DNA from: Myxococcales bacterium
GTDB lineage: Bacteria; Myxococcota_A; UBA9042
DNA length: 33,891 bases
Direction of reading: 5' to 3'
NCBI GenBank assembly: GCA_009692425.1
Contig: SHZF01000047.1
Coordinates: forward strand, 1-33,891
Part shown: positions 15,030-23,445 of the stretch, one piece after another
Position numbering within the stretch: the first letter of the stretch is position 1
Layout: the number at the start of each line of letters is the position of its first letter
Made by a program: the position numbers and the translations under genes
Notes under the pieces: model-generated
Told to the model about the DNA's origin: nothing
The model's database searches: none
Seen by the model: only the letters and a program-made list of their open reading frames with translations

Positions 15030-16511
15030 TCATTCCGCGGGTGGCTGCACCGGCATGACCGCGACCGCGTGGCTCGAGCGCCGCCCCGACCCCAATGGGC
15101 GCACGACGCTGTCTGGAATCCACTCGATAGGGCCGAGCGGCACGACGCGCCACAACTCCAGCGCGCGACGGCCACTGGGCAGTGGCCGCACACGCACGAA
15201 GGTCGGCACCGACAGACGCGTCTTGCATTCCGGCTCGGCGAAGGCGGGGCTCCACGACCCGCCGTTGCAATAGCGCAGGCCTCCGATGTCGTCGATCAAC
15301 GGCTCGTGCGTGTGGCCGAACACGGCCATGTGGGCGCCGGTGATACGGGCGATGACGCGGGCGCGCTGGGGCGTGAGCAAGGGCTCGACGAACGTCTCCG
15401 GCTTCACCTGAAACGAATAGGCCAGGAACAGCGGGAAAAGCAGGGCGAGCGGCACAAGCATGATGAGCGGAGTGACGTTACCCCAGAAACTGGCCGTCGC
15501 CCCGAACAAGTACGCGACGGCCACCATGGCAGCAAACAGCACGCCGCGGTCGAGCCAGAGTTCCCGCACGATCTTGATCGGGTTCGTGCACGCGGACGGC
15601 ACATCGACGGCGACGAGTTGGCGCACCATCGCCGGGGTCACGTTGCTGCGCTGGGCGATCGCCGCCACCTTGTCCTCGACGGTCAGCGGGTCGCGCAGGG
15701 GCGGTCGCAAGTAGTCGCGCAGGGTCAGCAGCAGGGTCGCCGCGGCACTCCAGGCCCAGGTCCACAGCAACAGCGGCTGGTCCTTGGCCATGTACTTGAA
15801 GAAGAAACGCACATACTGCCGCGCCGACATGATGTAGTTCGACGTCGCGTGCGGGTTGAAATAGCCCATGCCGTTGAGCATGAAGCGGTTCGCCTGGTCG
15901 CCGAACGGAATCGCCACGCGCGGCCGGCCGTGCACGTCGATGAGCGGGTTGACCGGGTCGGGCACGGAACAATACGCGTCGTACTGGTGGCCGTGGCTCA
16001 CGTAGGTGTCGCCGCCCGACAGGTAGAACCACGGCACGAACCGCACCCGCACGTTGGCAGCGTCGTCGAGCGCCAAGGCCGTGCGCACGCGCTGTTGGAC
16101 GTCGGGCCAGTGCATCTCCAAGTCATGGTTGCCGCATACGAATACGGCACAATGGCCGGCAGCGACGAAGCCGCCCAGCGCGGCGAACCAGTCGGGGTGG
16201 TCGCGCACGATGATGTCCATCTTGAATGCCGACATCCATGCTTCGGACGCCAGCCCGCGGGCGCGTTGGAACCACGTGATCGGCACCGGCGGCTGGTCGG
16301 GCAGGGCGGTGACGGCGTCGAAGTCGAAGATGTCGCCGTTGAGGATCAGTTCGACGGGCTCCTGTGACTCGGTCTGGAGTTGGGCGAGCAGGCGCGCGAA
16401 GTCCCCGTCGATGAAGTGCTCGCGCCGCTTGAACGACATCCAGTACGGCCGCTGCGGGTCGAGCGGCTGGGCTTCGGTCAGGTGCATGTCGCTGACGATG
16501 ACGGTTTGCAC
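15030..16511 (-). CDS. Membrane-inserted calcineurin-like metallophosphoesterase
   Basis: GTG 16511 is chosen because GGGAGG lies six bases upstream and the protein then begins V-Q-T-V-I-V-S-D-M-H-L. The 493 residues carry all metallophosphoesterase motifs: D-M-H (D-x-H), G-D-I-F-D-F, G-N-H-D, S-H-G-H, and F-G-H-T-H late in the chain. Unusually, roughly 150-200 residues with about three hydrophobic segments (L-L-L-W-T-W-A-W-S-A-A-A-T-L-L-L, the V-L-F-A-A-M-V-A-V-A-Y-L-F region, and I-M-L-V-P-L-A-L-L-F-P-L-F-L-A) lie between the fourth and last motifs. The enzyme is therefore probably membrane-anchored in the middle of its catalytic domain. It may act on a lipid or nucleotide phosphoester; the substrate is unknown. 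Confidence 0.88.
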   Translation of the reverse strand: MQTVIVSDMHLTEAQPLDPQRPYWMSFKRREHFIDGDFARLLAQLQTESQEPVELILNGDIFDFDAVTALPDQPPVPITWFQRARGLASEAWMSAFKMDIIVRDHPDWFAALGGFVAAGHCAVFVCGNHDLEMHWPDVQQRVRTALALDDAANVRVRFVPWFYLSGGDTYVSHGHQYDAYCSVPDPVNPLIDVHGRPRVAIPFGDQANRFMLNGMGYFNPHATSNYIMSARQYVRFFFKYMAKDQPLLLWTWAWSAAATLLLTLRDYLRPPLRDPLTVEDKVAAIAQRSNVTPAMVRQLVAVDVPSACTNPIKIVRELWLDRGVLFAAMVAVAYLFGATASFWGNVTPLIMLVPLALLFPLFLAYSFQVKPETFVEPLLTPQRARVIARITGAHMAVFGHTHEPLIDDIGGLRYCNGGSWSPAFAEPECKTRLSVPTFVRVRPLPSGRRALELWRVVPLGPIEWIPDSVVRPLGSGRRSSHAVAVMPVQPPAE

Positions 16512-16583
16512 GCGCGCCCTCCCGCACAGCATGACCGTGGCCGGGCAGGGATCAAGGAAAACGTCTCCAGCGCGCCGCCACGC

Positions 16584-17462
16584 CTACGGCTTGCAGGTCT
16601 CCTTGACGATGTGCTCGCTGCCTTGCTCGATGGTGATGAGCAGGACGGTGTCGGCCTTGATCTTCGGGTCGAGCGCGTCGAACGTGTCGCGCACGGTCGT
16701 GGCCCAGTCCGCGCGCAGCGTCCACAGGTGGAGCACCTGCTTGTGCCATTTGTCGGCTGGCGCGACGAGCCGTGACGATTCGATGATGCCGCCCAGCTTC
16801 TTCTCGAGCAACTTCTTGGCGTCGGCCGCGGTGTAGACCGTTGCTGTGGGCCCGAGGTAGATGCGCGACACGGACACGCCGAACTTCATGTTGTACACCT
16901 CGCCGAGCCAGTCGGTAGTCTGGCCCTTCGCCGTCCAGGTGATTTCGACCTCGGTCTTGAGCGGCTTGGCCCCGAAGCAGTCGCAGATGGTCTGGATGCT
17001 CATCGCCTCAGAGCAATTCGAGCTGCCGCCGTTGTTCGGGCCGTTGCGGCGCTGGAACGCCTTGGGCCGCAGGGGTTTGGCGTCGAAGGGCCCCGTGGAT
17101 GAAAACGTATAGTAGTTCATCAGGGTCGTCGGCCCGGCGTGCTGGAGGGCATTGGCGAACGAGTTGTCGCCACAGGCTCCGCTGATCTTGCCCCATGCGG
17201 TCAGAAACGGAGCGTCCGTCGTGTCGACCTTCGCAGTATCGACAATGGAGAGGTCGGAGGGCGGCGCGTCGGTGGCGGCGACGATCTCGGTCGTGGCGGC
17301 GTCGGCGCGAGAGGTCTCGGGCGTGCCCGCGTCCGCCGCCGGCACGTCGAGGTCCACACCGGCGGAGGCGTCCGGACCCGCAGCCGCCGCGGTCGAAGCG
17401 GGCGGGGCGGATGCACAGGCAGTCAACGTGACGAGGATGGCGATTGCGACAACGGGTGGCAC
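16584..17462 (-). CDS. Unrecognised lipoprotein
   Basis: GTG 17462 preceded by GGAGG at five bases starts a lipoprotein signal ending in lipobox L-T-A-C. A linker of about 70 residues rich in Ala, Asp, Ser and Thr follows, of the kind common in myxobacterial surface lipoproteins. The roughly 200-residue globular part has about six cysteines and segments such as G-A-C-G-D-N-S-F-A-N-A-L and S-I-Q-T-I-C-D-C-F-G. I do not recognise a family. It lies 72 bp upstream of the metallophosphoesterase gene in the same direction and may be cotranscribed with it. Confidence 0.8.
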   Translation of the reverse strand: MPPVVAIAILVTLTACASAPPASTAAAAGPDASAGVDLDVPAADAGTPETSRADAATTEIVAATDAPPSDLSIVDTAKVDTTDAPFLTAWGKISGACGDNSFANALQHAGPTTLMNYYTFSSTGPFDAKPLRPKAFQRRNGPNNGGSSNCSEAMSIQTICDCFGAKPLKTEVEITWTAKGQTTDWLGEVYNMKFGVSVSRIYLGPTATVYTAADAKKLLEKKLGGIIESSRLVAPADKWHKQVLHLWTLRADWATTVRDTFDALDPKIKADTVLLITIEQGSEHIVKETCKP

Positions 17463-17687
17463 GGGAACCTCCGCTTTGCACCATCTACGCCCCGCGCGAC
17501 GCGTCAAGTCGTCCAGGCCGTGCAGTGGTCGGCGCCCAAGCCGGGCAGCGCAATCGGCCCGGCGGGTGGCCCGTGGCTGGGGTAGGCATCGCGCGACCTG
17601 CCATCCGGGCGACCATCACCCTGCCGCAGGTGGTGACCAAGATGGCGCCGTTGACGACCCCACCCAATCGCGCATGATGGTGCCGCA

Positions 17688-19808
17688 ATGCTGTCCACGG
17701 TGATTCGCAACCTGTCGACCCGCCGCCGCGGGGCCCTCCTCGCCGTCGGCGTGACCGCGCTCGCCGCCACGCTGGGTGCCGGGCTCGGGCGCACGGACTT
17801 CCTCGAGACGATCGAGGCCAAGTCCTACGACTGGCGCGCCCGCCACCTGCTGCGGCCTGCTCCCGCGGGCCCTTCGGTGCTCGTCCTTATCGACGAAGGC
17901 ACGCTGCGGGTGTTCAAGGACCCGCCCTATGGCGTGCGCTGGCCGTTCCCGCGCGAACTGTATTGCCCCGTGTTGCGCTACTTGAAGCACGCGGGTGCGG
18001 CGGCCGTCGCGTTCGACATCCAGTTCTCCGAGCCCGACATGGAGTTCGACCCAGCGTTTGCCGACTGCCTGCGTGCCAACGGCCGCGCGTGGCTCGCCTA
18101 CCAGTGCCAGGGCGATCACGGCGGCGACGACCGCCCGTGGCCGGTGCGCACCCAGGGCACCCCACCCTTGCCCATCCGGCGCTGCCCTGGCGTGCTGCCG
18201 ATGCCCGAACTGGCCGCCGCCGCTCACTCGGGCGCGCGCATCGACTTCGACCCAGACCCGGACGGCGTCATCCGCTGGGCCCGGGTGTTGCAGCCGTCCC
18301 GGCCCGGCGAAGCGTTGCCGCAGTTGGGCGTGGCGCCCCTCTTCGACGACGTGAGCGCCACTGCCCTGTTCACGCCGGGCCAATTGCACATCGGCCGCCA
18401 CGTGCTGCCGCTCGACGACCGTGGCCGCGTGCTGGTGCGCTGGCGGCCACCGGAGCAGCCGTGGCCGACGCACTCGTTCGCAAGTGTTTACGAGAACGGC
18501 CTGCGGCTCGACGAAGGCAAGTCCGTGACCCTGGACCCTGCACGGTTTCGCGGCAAGACCGTGTTTATCGGCGCGAGTGCAGCGGCCACTTACGAGTTCC
18601 GAGTGACGCCGATCCGCGAGGCCGACGTCGGCGTCACGCTCCACGCGGCCGTCCACGATGCGGCGGTGACGGGGGTGGCCATGCTGCGCGCCGGGGCCGG
18701 GCTCAACCTCGCGCTGCTCGTCCTGGCGGCGCTGCTGGTCGCGGGCGCGTCGCTGCTGATCGAGCGCATCTGGTTGCAGATGGCGGCGGCGGGGCTCGTC
18801 GTCGTCGTCTACCTCGGCGTCGCCGGGTGGTTGTTCGCTGCCCACGGTGTCTGGCTCGACGTGGTGTCGCCGACGCTGGCAACGCTGATCGCGTTGGGCG
18901 GCGGTACCACCATCCAGTACGCGACGGAAGGCCGCCAGAAGCGCCGCATCCGCTCGGCCTTCCAGCACTACCTTGCGCCCGCCGTCATCGATCAGGTGGT
19001 GCGGGATCCGAGCAAGCTGAGCTTGGGCGGGGAGCGCCGCGACATCACGGCGTTCTTCTCCGACATCCAGGGCTTCACCGGCATTAGCGAGAAGTTGGAC
19101 CCGACCGACCTCGTGGCGCTGCTCAACGAGTGCCTGGGCGGCATGACCGACCTCATCCTCGAATCGGGCGGCACCATCGACAAGTACATCGGCGATGCGA
19201 TCGTGGCGATGTACGGGGCCCCGCTCGACCAACCCGATCACGCCGTGCGCGGTTGCCGCGCCGCCCTGCGCTGCCAGGCTCGCCTCATCGAGTTGCGTCG
19301 GCAATGGGCCGCGCGCGGCAAGCCGGAACTGGTCGTGCGCATCGGACTCAACAGCGGCTCGGCGCTGGTCGGCAACATGGGGTCGGCGGCGCGCTTCGAC
19401 TACACGATGATGGGCGACACGGTGAACTTGGCGAGCCGGCTGGAGGGGGCCAACGCGGTGTATGGCACCTTCATCCTGGTCGGCGAGGAAGTGGTCAAGC
19501 GCGCAGAAGCAGAGGTGCTTTTCCGCGAACTGGATGCGCTGCGGGTCAAAGGCAAGAGTCTGCCGGTGCGTGTGTTTCACGTCCTTGCGATGAAGGCTGA
19601 GGCAACGCCGGCGCTGGTGGCCGTGGCCGACGGGTTCGCCCGCGGGCTGGCGGCGTACCGCGGGCAGCAGTGGGAAGTGGCGCGCGCGGCATTCGAGGCG
19701 CTGGCCGACGACCCGCCGGCCAAGGTGTTCCTCGGCAGGATTGCCGCTTTCGAGAAGAGTCCGCCAGGCGGGGGGTGGGATGGGGTGTATGAGATGACGA
19801 CGAAGTGA
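17688..19808 (+). CDS. CHASE2-domain class III adenylate cyclase
   Basis: The 706-residue protein has an N-terminal membrane segment (about 13-36), a large extracytoplasmic CHASE2 sensor (about 40-330), three closely spaced membrane segments (about 338-412) and a cytoplasmic class III cyclase domain (about 449-625). The first metal Asp is in F-F-S-D-I-Q-G-F-T and the second in K-Y-I-G-D-A-I-V-A-M-Y. D-Y-T-M-M-G-D-T-V-N-L-A-S-R provides the base-recognising Asp and the transition-state Asn/Arg, which supports ATP as substrate. The C-terminal tail of about 60 residues is the helical extension common in this family. It probably converts an envelope signal into cAMP. Confidence 0.93.
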   Translation: MLSTVIRNLSTRRRGALLAVGVTALAATLGAGLGRTDFLETIEAKSYDWRARHLLRPAPAGPSVLVLIDEGTLRVFKDPPYGVRWPFPRELYCPVLRYLKHAGAAAVAFDIQFSEPDMEFDPAFADCLRANGRAWLAYQCQGDHGGDDRPWPVRTQGTPPLPIRRCPGVLPMPELAAAAHSGARIDFDPDPDGVIRWARVLQPSRPGEALPQLGVAPLFDDVSATALFTPGQLHIGRHVLPLDDRGRVLVRWRPPEQPWPTHSFASVYENGLRLDEGKSVTLDPARFRGKTVFIGASAAATYEFRVTPIREADVGVTLHAAVHDAAVTGVAMLRAGAGLNLALLVLAALLVAGASLLIERIWLQMAAAGLVVVVYLGVAGWLFAAHGVWLDVVSPTLATLIALGGGTTIQYATEGRQKRRIRSAFQHYLAPAVIDQVVRDPSKLSLGGERRDITAFFSDIQGFTGISEKLDPTDLVALLNECLGGMTDLILESGGTIDKYIGDAIVAMYGAPLDQPDHAVRGCRAALRCQARLIELRRQWAARGKPELVVRIGLNSGSALVGNMGSAARFDYTMMGDTVNLASRLEGANAVYGTFILVGEEVVKRAEAEVLFRELDALRVKGKSLPVRVFHVLAMKAEATPALVAVADGFARGLAAYRGQQWEVARAAFEALADDPPAKVFLGRIAAFEKSPPGGGWDGVYEMTTK

Positions 19809-19969
19809 GCGGTGTGGATCGCGGCATCACCAGGTGCTTGTGCGTCACCGCCGGCGGGCATGGTCCGGGGCAGGTTGAGTGGCGGATCGGCGACGGACAG
19901 CCCCCTGTGCAAGCCCCATTCATGCGCTACACTCCGCCCGCCCAGACCAACCGGGCTCGGAGTCACGCC

Positions 19970-20467
19970 ATGAAGGGCCGCCACGTTCTCGCCGCCGCCG
20001 CTCTCGCCGCGGCCCTCCCCGCCGGGGCATTGGCCGGGCCCATGTACGTCAGCAGCCGCTTCGCCAAGGTGCGCGACGGCAAGACGGCGACCAGCCCGGT
20101 CATCGCCCAGATCGGCTACGGCCAGCCGCTCGACGTCGTCGGCGACGACGGCACGTTCTGGAAGGTGAAGTTCGCCGACGGCCGGCTCGGCTTCATCACC
20201 AAGAACTGGCTCACGGCGGCGGCGCCGGGCAAGGACGGCTTCGCGGAGCAGATCGGCGCCAAGGTGCGCGGCGGCTCCGGTGGGCAGGTCTCCTACACCG
20301 CGGGCGCACGCGGCCTCACGGAGCAGGCCCAGGCCTACGGCGCCGCGCACGACAAGGCGGCGGCCACGGCGGCGGTCGCGCGGATGGAGAACTACAAGGT
20401 GAACGCAGACGATCTCGACAAGTTTCAACTCACTGGCAAGATTGGAGAATACAAGGAGTTCAAGTGA
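19970..20467 (+). CDS. Secreted SH3-like (SH3b) domain protein
   Basis: ATG 19970 with GGAG upstream starts a Sec signal peptide (A-A-A-L-A-A-A-L-P-A-G-A-L-A), giving 165 residues. Residues about 24-85 look like a bacterial SH3 domain: Y-V-S-S-R-F-A-K-V-R-D-G-K-T-A-T-S-P-V, Q-P-L-D-V-V-G-D-D-G-T-F-W-K-V-K-F and G-R-L-G-F-I. The remainder is an Ala/Gly-rich helical tail. Such domains often bind cell-wall peptides. Its stop overlaps the start of the M48 protease gene (GTGA), so the two are translationally coupled and probably work together in the envelope. Confidence 0.83.
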   Translation: MKGRHVLAAAALAAALPAGALAGPMYVSSRFAKVRDGKTATSPVIAQIGYGQPLDVVGDDGTFWKVKFADGRLGFITKNWLTAAAPGKDGFAEQIGAKVRGGSGGQVSYTAGARGLTEQAQAYGAAHDKAAATAAVARMENYKVNADDLDKFQLTGKIGEYKEFK

Positions 20468-21414
20468 ACACTCCCCTTCTTCGCGTGGCCTCCCTGCTGC
20501 CGCTGGCGGCCCTGACCGCCAGTTGTGGCACCCTCCAACAACTCTATGCCAGCGACGACGCCATGGTCGCCGTCGCCGCGCTGAGCAAGGGAGCCGTCGC
20601 GGCCGGTGGCGCGGCGATGCCCATCGGCTACGAAGAAGAGCTCTCGTACGGCGGCGGGATCGCCGTGCAGATCATGGCCCGCTACGGTGGGCTCTATGAG
20701 GAACCGAAGGCCCGCGCCTACGTGACCTTGGTCGGCGAGACCGTCGCGATGTACAGCGGACGGCCCGACATCGAGTACCACTTTGCGATCCTGGACTCTG
20801 ACGAGGTCCAGGCGCTGTCGGGTCCCGGCGGCTACGTGTTCGTGACGCGCGGCGCGCTGGCCAAGATGAACGACGAGGCGGAACTGGCCGGTGTGTTGGC
20901 GCACGAAGTCGCGCACATCGTCGCCAAGCACGCGCTTGACATCATCCGCAAGCTCAAGACCCAGCAGGCCGTCACGAGCGCGGCCGCAGACGCGTGGAAG
21001 GAGGCGGCGCTGTTCAAGGGCTTTCTCGACGGCTTCCTCGGCGAGTACCTCGAAAAGGGCCTGCCGCGCGACACCGAGTTCGAGTCCGACAAGCTCAGCA
21101 CCGCATCGCTCGCGCAGATTGGCTGGCGCCCGGCTGGACTGCGCGATTTTCTTGCCCGGCTCGTCCAAGCCGAAAAAACGGCGGAGGGAAACTCATTTGC
21201 CCGCACCCACCCCAAGTCGGAGGAGCGCATCGCCGCCCTCGACGCCCAACTGGCTGCCTTGCCCAAGGACGGCGCCGGCAATGTCGAGCGCTTCCAGACG
21301 GCACTGGCGGCGGTGCTGCCGAAGGGCACTGCGCCGGCAGTCGCGCCAGACGCCGGGCACCCTGTGACGCTGGACCCGAACGCGCGGCCCGTGGCTCCCA
21401 CGCGCCCGCAGTAA
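20464..21414 (+). CDS. M48-family metallopeptidase lipoprotein
   Basis: The start is GTG 20464, with AAGGAG five bases upstream and overlapping the SH3 gene's stop. The long open frame upstream of it is a shadow. The 316-residue protein has a lipoprotein signal with L-T-A-S-C (Cys21), so it is likely anchored on the periplasmic side. The zinc site is H-E-V-A-H (147-151), with third ligand Glu in T-E-F-E-S-D-K (about 205-209, where the family usually has E-x-E-A-D). The preceding P-G-G-Y-V-F-V-T-R-G-A-L strand is typical of M48 proteins such as BepA and LoiP. A role in outer-membrane protein quality control is plausible. The C-terminus is Pro/Ala-rich. Confidence 0.92.
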   Translation: MNTPLLRVASLLPLAALTASCGTLQQLYASDDAMVAVAALSKGAVAAGGAAMPIGYEEELSYGGGIAVQIMARYGGLYEEPKARAYVTLVGETVAMYSGRPDIEYHFAILDSDEVQALSGPGGYVFVTRGALAKMNDEAELAGVLAHEVAHIVAKHALDIIRKLKTQQAVTSAAADAWKEAALFKGFLDGFLGEYLEKGLPRDTEFESDKLSTASLAQIGWRPAGLRDFLARLVQAEKTAEGNSFARTHPKSEERIAALDAQLAALPKDGAGNVERFQTALAAVLPKGTAPAVAPDAGHPVTLDPNARPVAPTRPQ

Positions 21415-21427
21415 GCTGGTTGCGCCC

Positions 21428-22837
21428 ATGAACCTCACCGCCACCGTCCACGGCTCGTCGTTCACGTTCACGTCGCTGAAGGACGCACTCAACAAGGCGA
21501 GCGAGCGCAAGTCGGGCGACCTTGGCGCAGGCCTGGCCGCGGCGTCGATGCGCGAGCGGGTGGCTGCCAAGCGGGTGATCGGCGACGTAGAACTGCGCCA
21601 CTTCTTCGAACAGCCGTCGGTGCCCTACGAGCAGGACGAGGTGACGCGCGTGGTCATCGACGACCTCGACGCGCGCGCCCACCGCCGCGTGGCTGCTTGG
21701 ACGGCGGCGCAGTTGCGCGAGTGGTTGCTCGATCGGCGGACCACGGCCCAGGACATTGCCGACATCGGCCCAGGGCTCACGCCCGAAATGGTGAGCGCCG
21801 TAGCCAAGCTGATGAGCGCCCTCGATCTCGTCGTCGTCGGCCGCAAGATGCGCGTGGTGCGGCGCTGCAACAACACGATCGGCCTCGAAGGGCGCACCGC
21901 CTCGCGCCTGCAGCCCAACCACCCGACCGACTCCGTGCCCGGCATCCTCGCCGCGATGAAGGAAGGCCTCAGCTACGGCAACGGCGACGCCGTCATCGGC
22001 ATCAACCCGAGCACCGAGAGCGTCGAGAACACCGCCAACATCTTGAAGGCGGTCAAAGACCTGATGCGCCAGCACCGCATTCCGACCCAGGTCTGCGTGC
22101 TGGCCCACGTGACGGTGCAGATGGAGGCGCTGCGGCGCTTCCAGGCGCCGATCGACCTGTGCTTCCAGTCGCTGGCAGGCTCCGAGAAGGCCAACCGCAA
22201 CTTCGGCATCTCGGTGGCGCTGCTCGACGAGGCCTACGATCTGGTGCGCCGCGAGGGCACCGCTGAGGGGCCGCACGTCATGTATTTCGAGACGGGGCAG
22301 GGCACGGCGCTGTCGGCAAACGCCCACTTCGGCACCGACCAGACCACCATGGAGGCCCGTGCCTACGGGCTGGCGCGCCGCTATACGCCGTTTCTCGTCA
22401 ATACCGTGGTCGGCTTCATCGGGCCGGAGTACCTGCAAGATGGCAAGCAAATCACGCGCGCGGGCCTCGAAGACCACTTCATGGGCAAGCTCATGGGCAT
22501 CTCGATGGGCTGTGACGCCTGCTACACGAATCACGCCGACGCCGACCAGGACGACCAGGAAATCCTCGAACTACTCCTGACCTCGGCCGGTTGCACGTAC
22601 CTGATGGGGATTCCGCTCGGCGACGACGTGATGCTGAACTACCAGACGACGAGTTTCCACGACAATGCGACCGTGCGCGAATTGTACGGCATGCGGCCGG
22701 CGCCGGAATTCGAGGCGTGGCTGGAGCGCGTGGGGCTGTGGCGCAATGGCAAGCTGACCGAACGCGCGGGCGACCCGACCGTGTTCGACTCGCCGTTCAG
22801 CCTGCGGGCGGAGCGGCGTGCACGGAGTCCAGGTTGA
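21428..22837 (+). CDS. eutB: Ethanolamine ammonia-lyase large subunit
   Basis: EutB, with EutC, is the adenosylcobalamin-dependent enzyme splitting ethanolamine to acetaldehyde and ammonia. The 469 residues contain the conserved barrel segments R-L-Q-P-N-H-P-T-D-S-V-P, S-Y-G-N-G-D-A-V-I-G-I-N-P, C-V-L-A-H-V-T-V-Q and C-F-Q-S-L-A-G-S-E-K-A-N, plus M-G-C-D-A-C-Y-T-N-H. It ends near the usual point (R-A-G-D-P-T-V-F), then adds about 16 residues that overlap a MazF fragment on the other strand. No eutC follows; the downstream DNA is mobile-element debris. The partner gene may have been lost or may lie elsewhere. Confidence 0.94.
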   Translation: MNLTATVHGSSFTFTSLKDALNKASERKSGDLGAGLAAASMRERVAAKRVIGDVELRHFFEQPSVPYEQDEVTRVVIDDLDARAHRRVAAWTAAQLREWLLDRRTTAQDIADIGPGLTPEMVSAVAKLMSALDLVVVGRKMRVVRRCNNTIGLEGRTASRLQPNHPTDSVPGILAAMKEGLSYGNGDAVIGINPSTESVENTANILKAVKDLMRQHRIPTQVCVLAHVTVQMEALRRFQAPIDLCFQSLAGSEKANRNFGISVALLDEAYDLVRREGTAEGPHVMYFETGQGTALSANAHFGTDQTTMEARAYGLARRYTPFLVNTVVGFIGPEYLQDGKQITRAGLEDHFMGKLMGISMGCDACYTNHADADQDDQEILELLLTSAGCTYLMGIPLGDDVMLNYQTTSFHDNATVRELYGMRPAPEFEAWLERVGLWRNGKLTERAGDPTVFDSPFSLRAERRARSPG

Positions 22838-22990
22838 CGGCGCAGTCGTGGGACAGGCCATCCCGAGGGCCGACGCTGACCTCTTGCGGGATCCCACGAA
22901 TCGTCGAAGTCACTTCCGCGACGGTGATCCGCGCCAAGTAGGTGCATGCCCGGGTGCGCGCCAGGATCAGCACCGGCCGCCGACCCGCAG
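22797..22990 (-). pseudogene. Truncated MazF/PemK-type toxin fragment
   Basis: The minus-strand translation has G-R-R-P-V-L-I-L-A-R, then L-A-R-I-T-V-A-E-V-T-S-T-I-R-G-I-P-Q-E-V, then G-P-R-D-G-L and C-A-V-N-L-D-S-V. This is the conserved core of MazF/PemK endoribonuclease toxins. The family's N-terminal R-G-x-x-W strand is missing and the C-terminal third is cut off after V-N-L-D-S-V-H-A. No antitoxin gene is present. The fragment is in frame with the upstream transposase fragment and overlaps the last 41 bp of eutB. It is almost certainly inactive. Confidence 0.75.
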
Positions 22991-23078
22991 TCCCGGGTCC
23001 GAGTGCCCGAACGCAAGCTCGGTCTGCGCCTGGCCGTGGCGGGCGAGACCACGGTCTGTACTGCCTCAACGTGAACGC

Positions 23079-23318
23079 GAGCCCGGCCTCGAGCGCGGCG
23101 ACCTTGGCTTCGAACTGGCGCTCGCGGCTCGACGGGACAGGCGCCACGAACGCGGCGTGCGCGTGCATCTGGAACAGCCGCAGCCAGTCGTCGCACAGGC
23201 TGGGCTGCAGTTCGTTTTCGTTGCACAGCTGAGAGACCGGAACCTTGGCGATGAGGTGCCCCTTGACCAGGGTCGCCTTCTGTTCGGGGCTGTGGTGACG
23301 GCGGGTGCGCTCGCTCAT
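23079..23318 (-). pseudogene. Transposase OrfA (HTH_Tnp_1-type) fragment
   Basis: ATG 23318 with GGAGG upstream begins M-S-E-R-T-R-R-H-H-S-P-E-Q-K-A. The helix-turn-helix region K-V-P-V-S-Q-L-C-N-E-N-E-L-Q-P follows, typical of IS3/IS66-type first open frames. The family's W-x-R-Q segment is altered to D-W-L-R-L-F. After about 80 residues similarity ends and the open frame continues into the MazF fragment, giving one chimeric 173-residue reading. No second transposase frame remains. Confidence 0.75.
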
Positions 23319-23385
23319 GAAGACCTCCGGGCCGTGTAGGTAGCACGGCTTTGGGTCTGTCACGATTCAGCTGAGGCAGGACAGC

Positions 23386-23445
23386 GGGGACCTGGATTCC
23401 GCTGCGGAGACCTGCATTCCGCTGCGGGGACCTGCGTCCCGGCGT
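23386..23445. repeat. 20-bp tandem repeat, three copies
   Basis: The unit GGGGACCTGGATTCCGCTGC repeats at 23386, 23406 and 23426 with increasing divergence. It lies just outside the transposase fragment. Multiple short repeats at an element end recall the repeated transposase-binding sites of IS21-like elements, but I cannot assign the family. Confidence 0.75.

Noticed and set aside
17616-19580. 654-residue minus-strand open frame
   Set aside because: It is antisense to the adenylate cyclase and has the Arg/His/Asp-rich composition of shadows.
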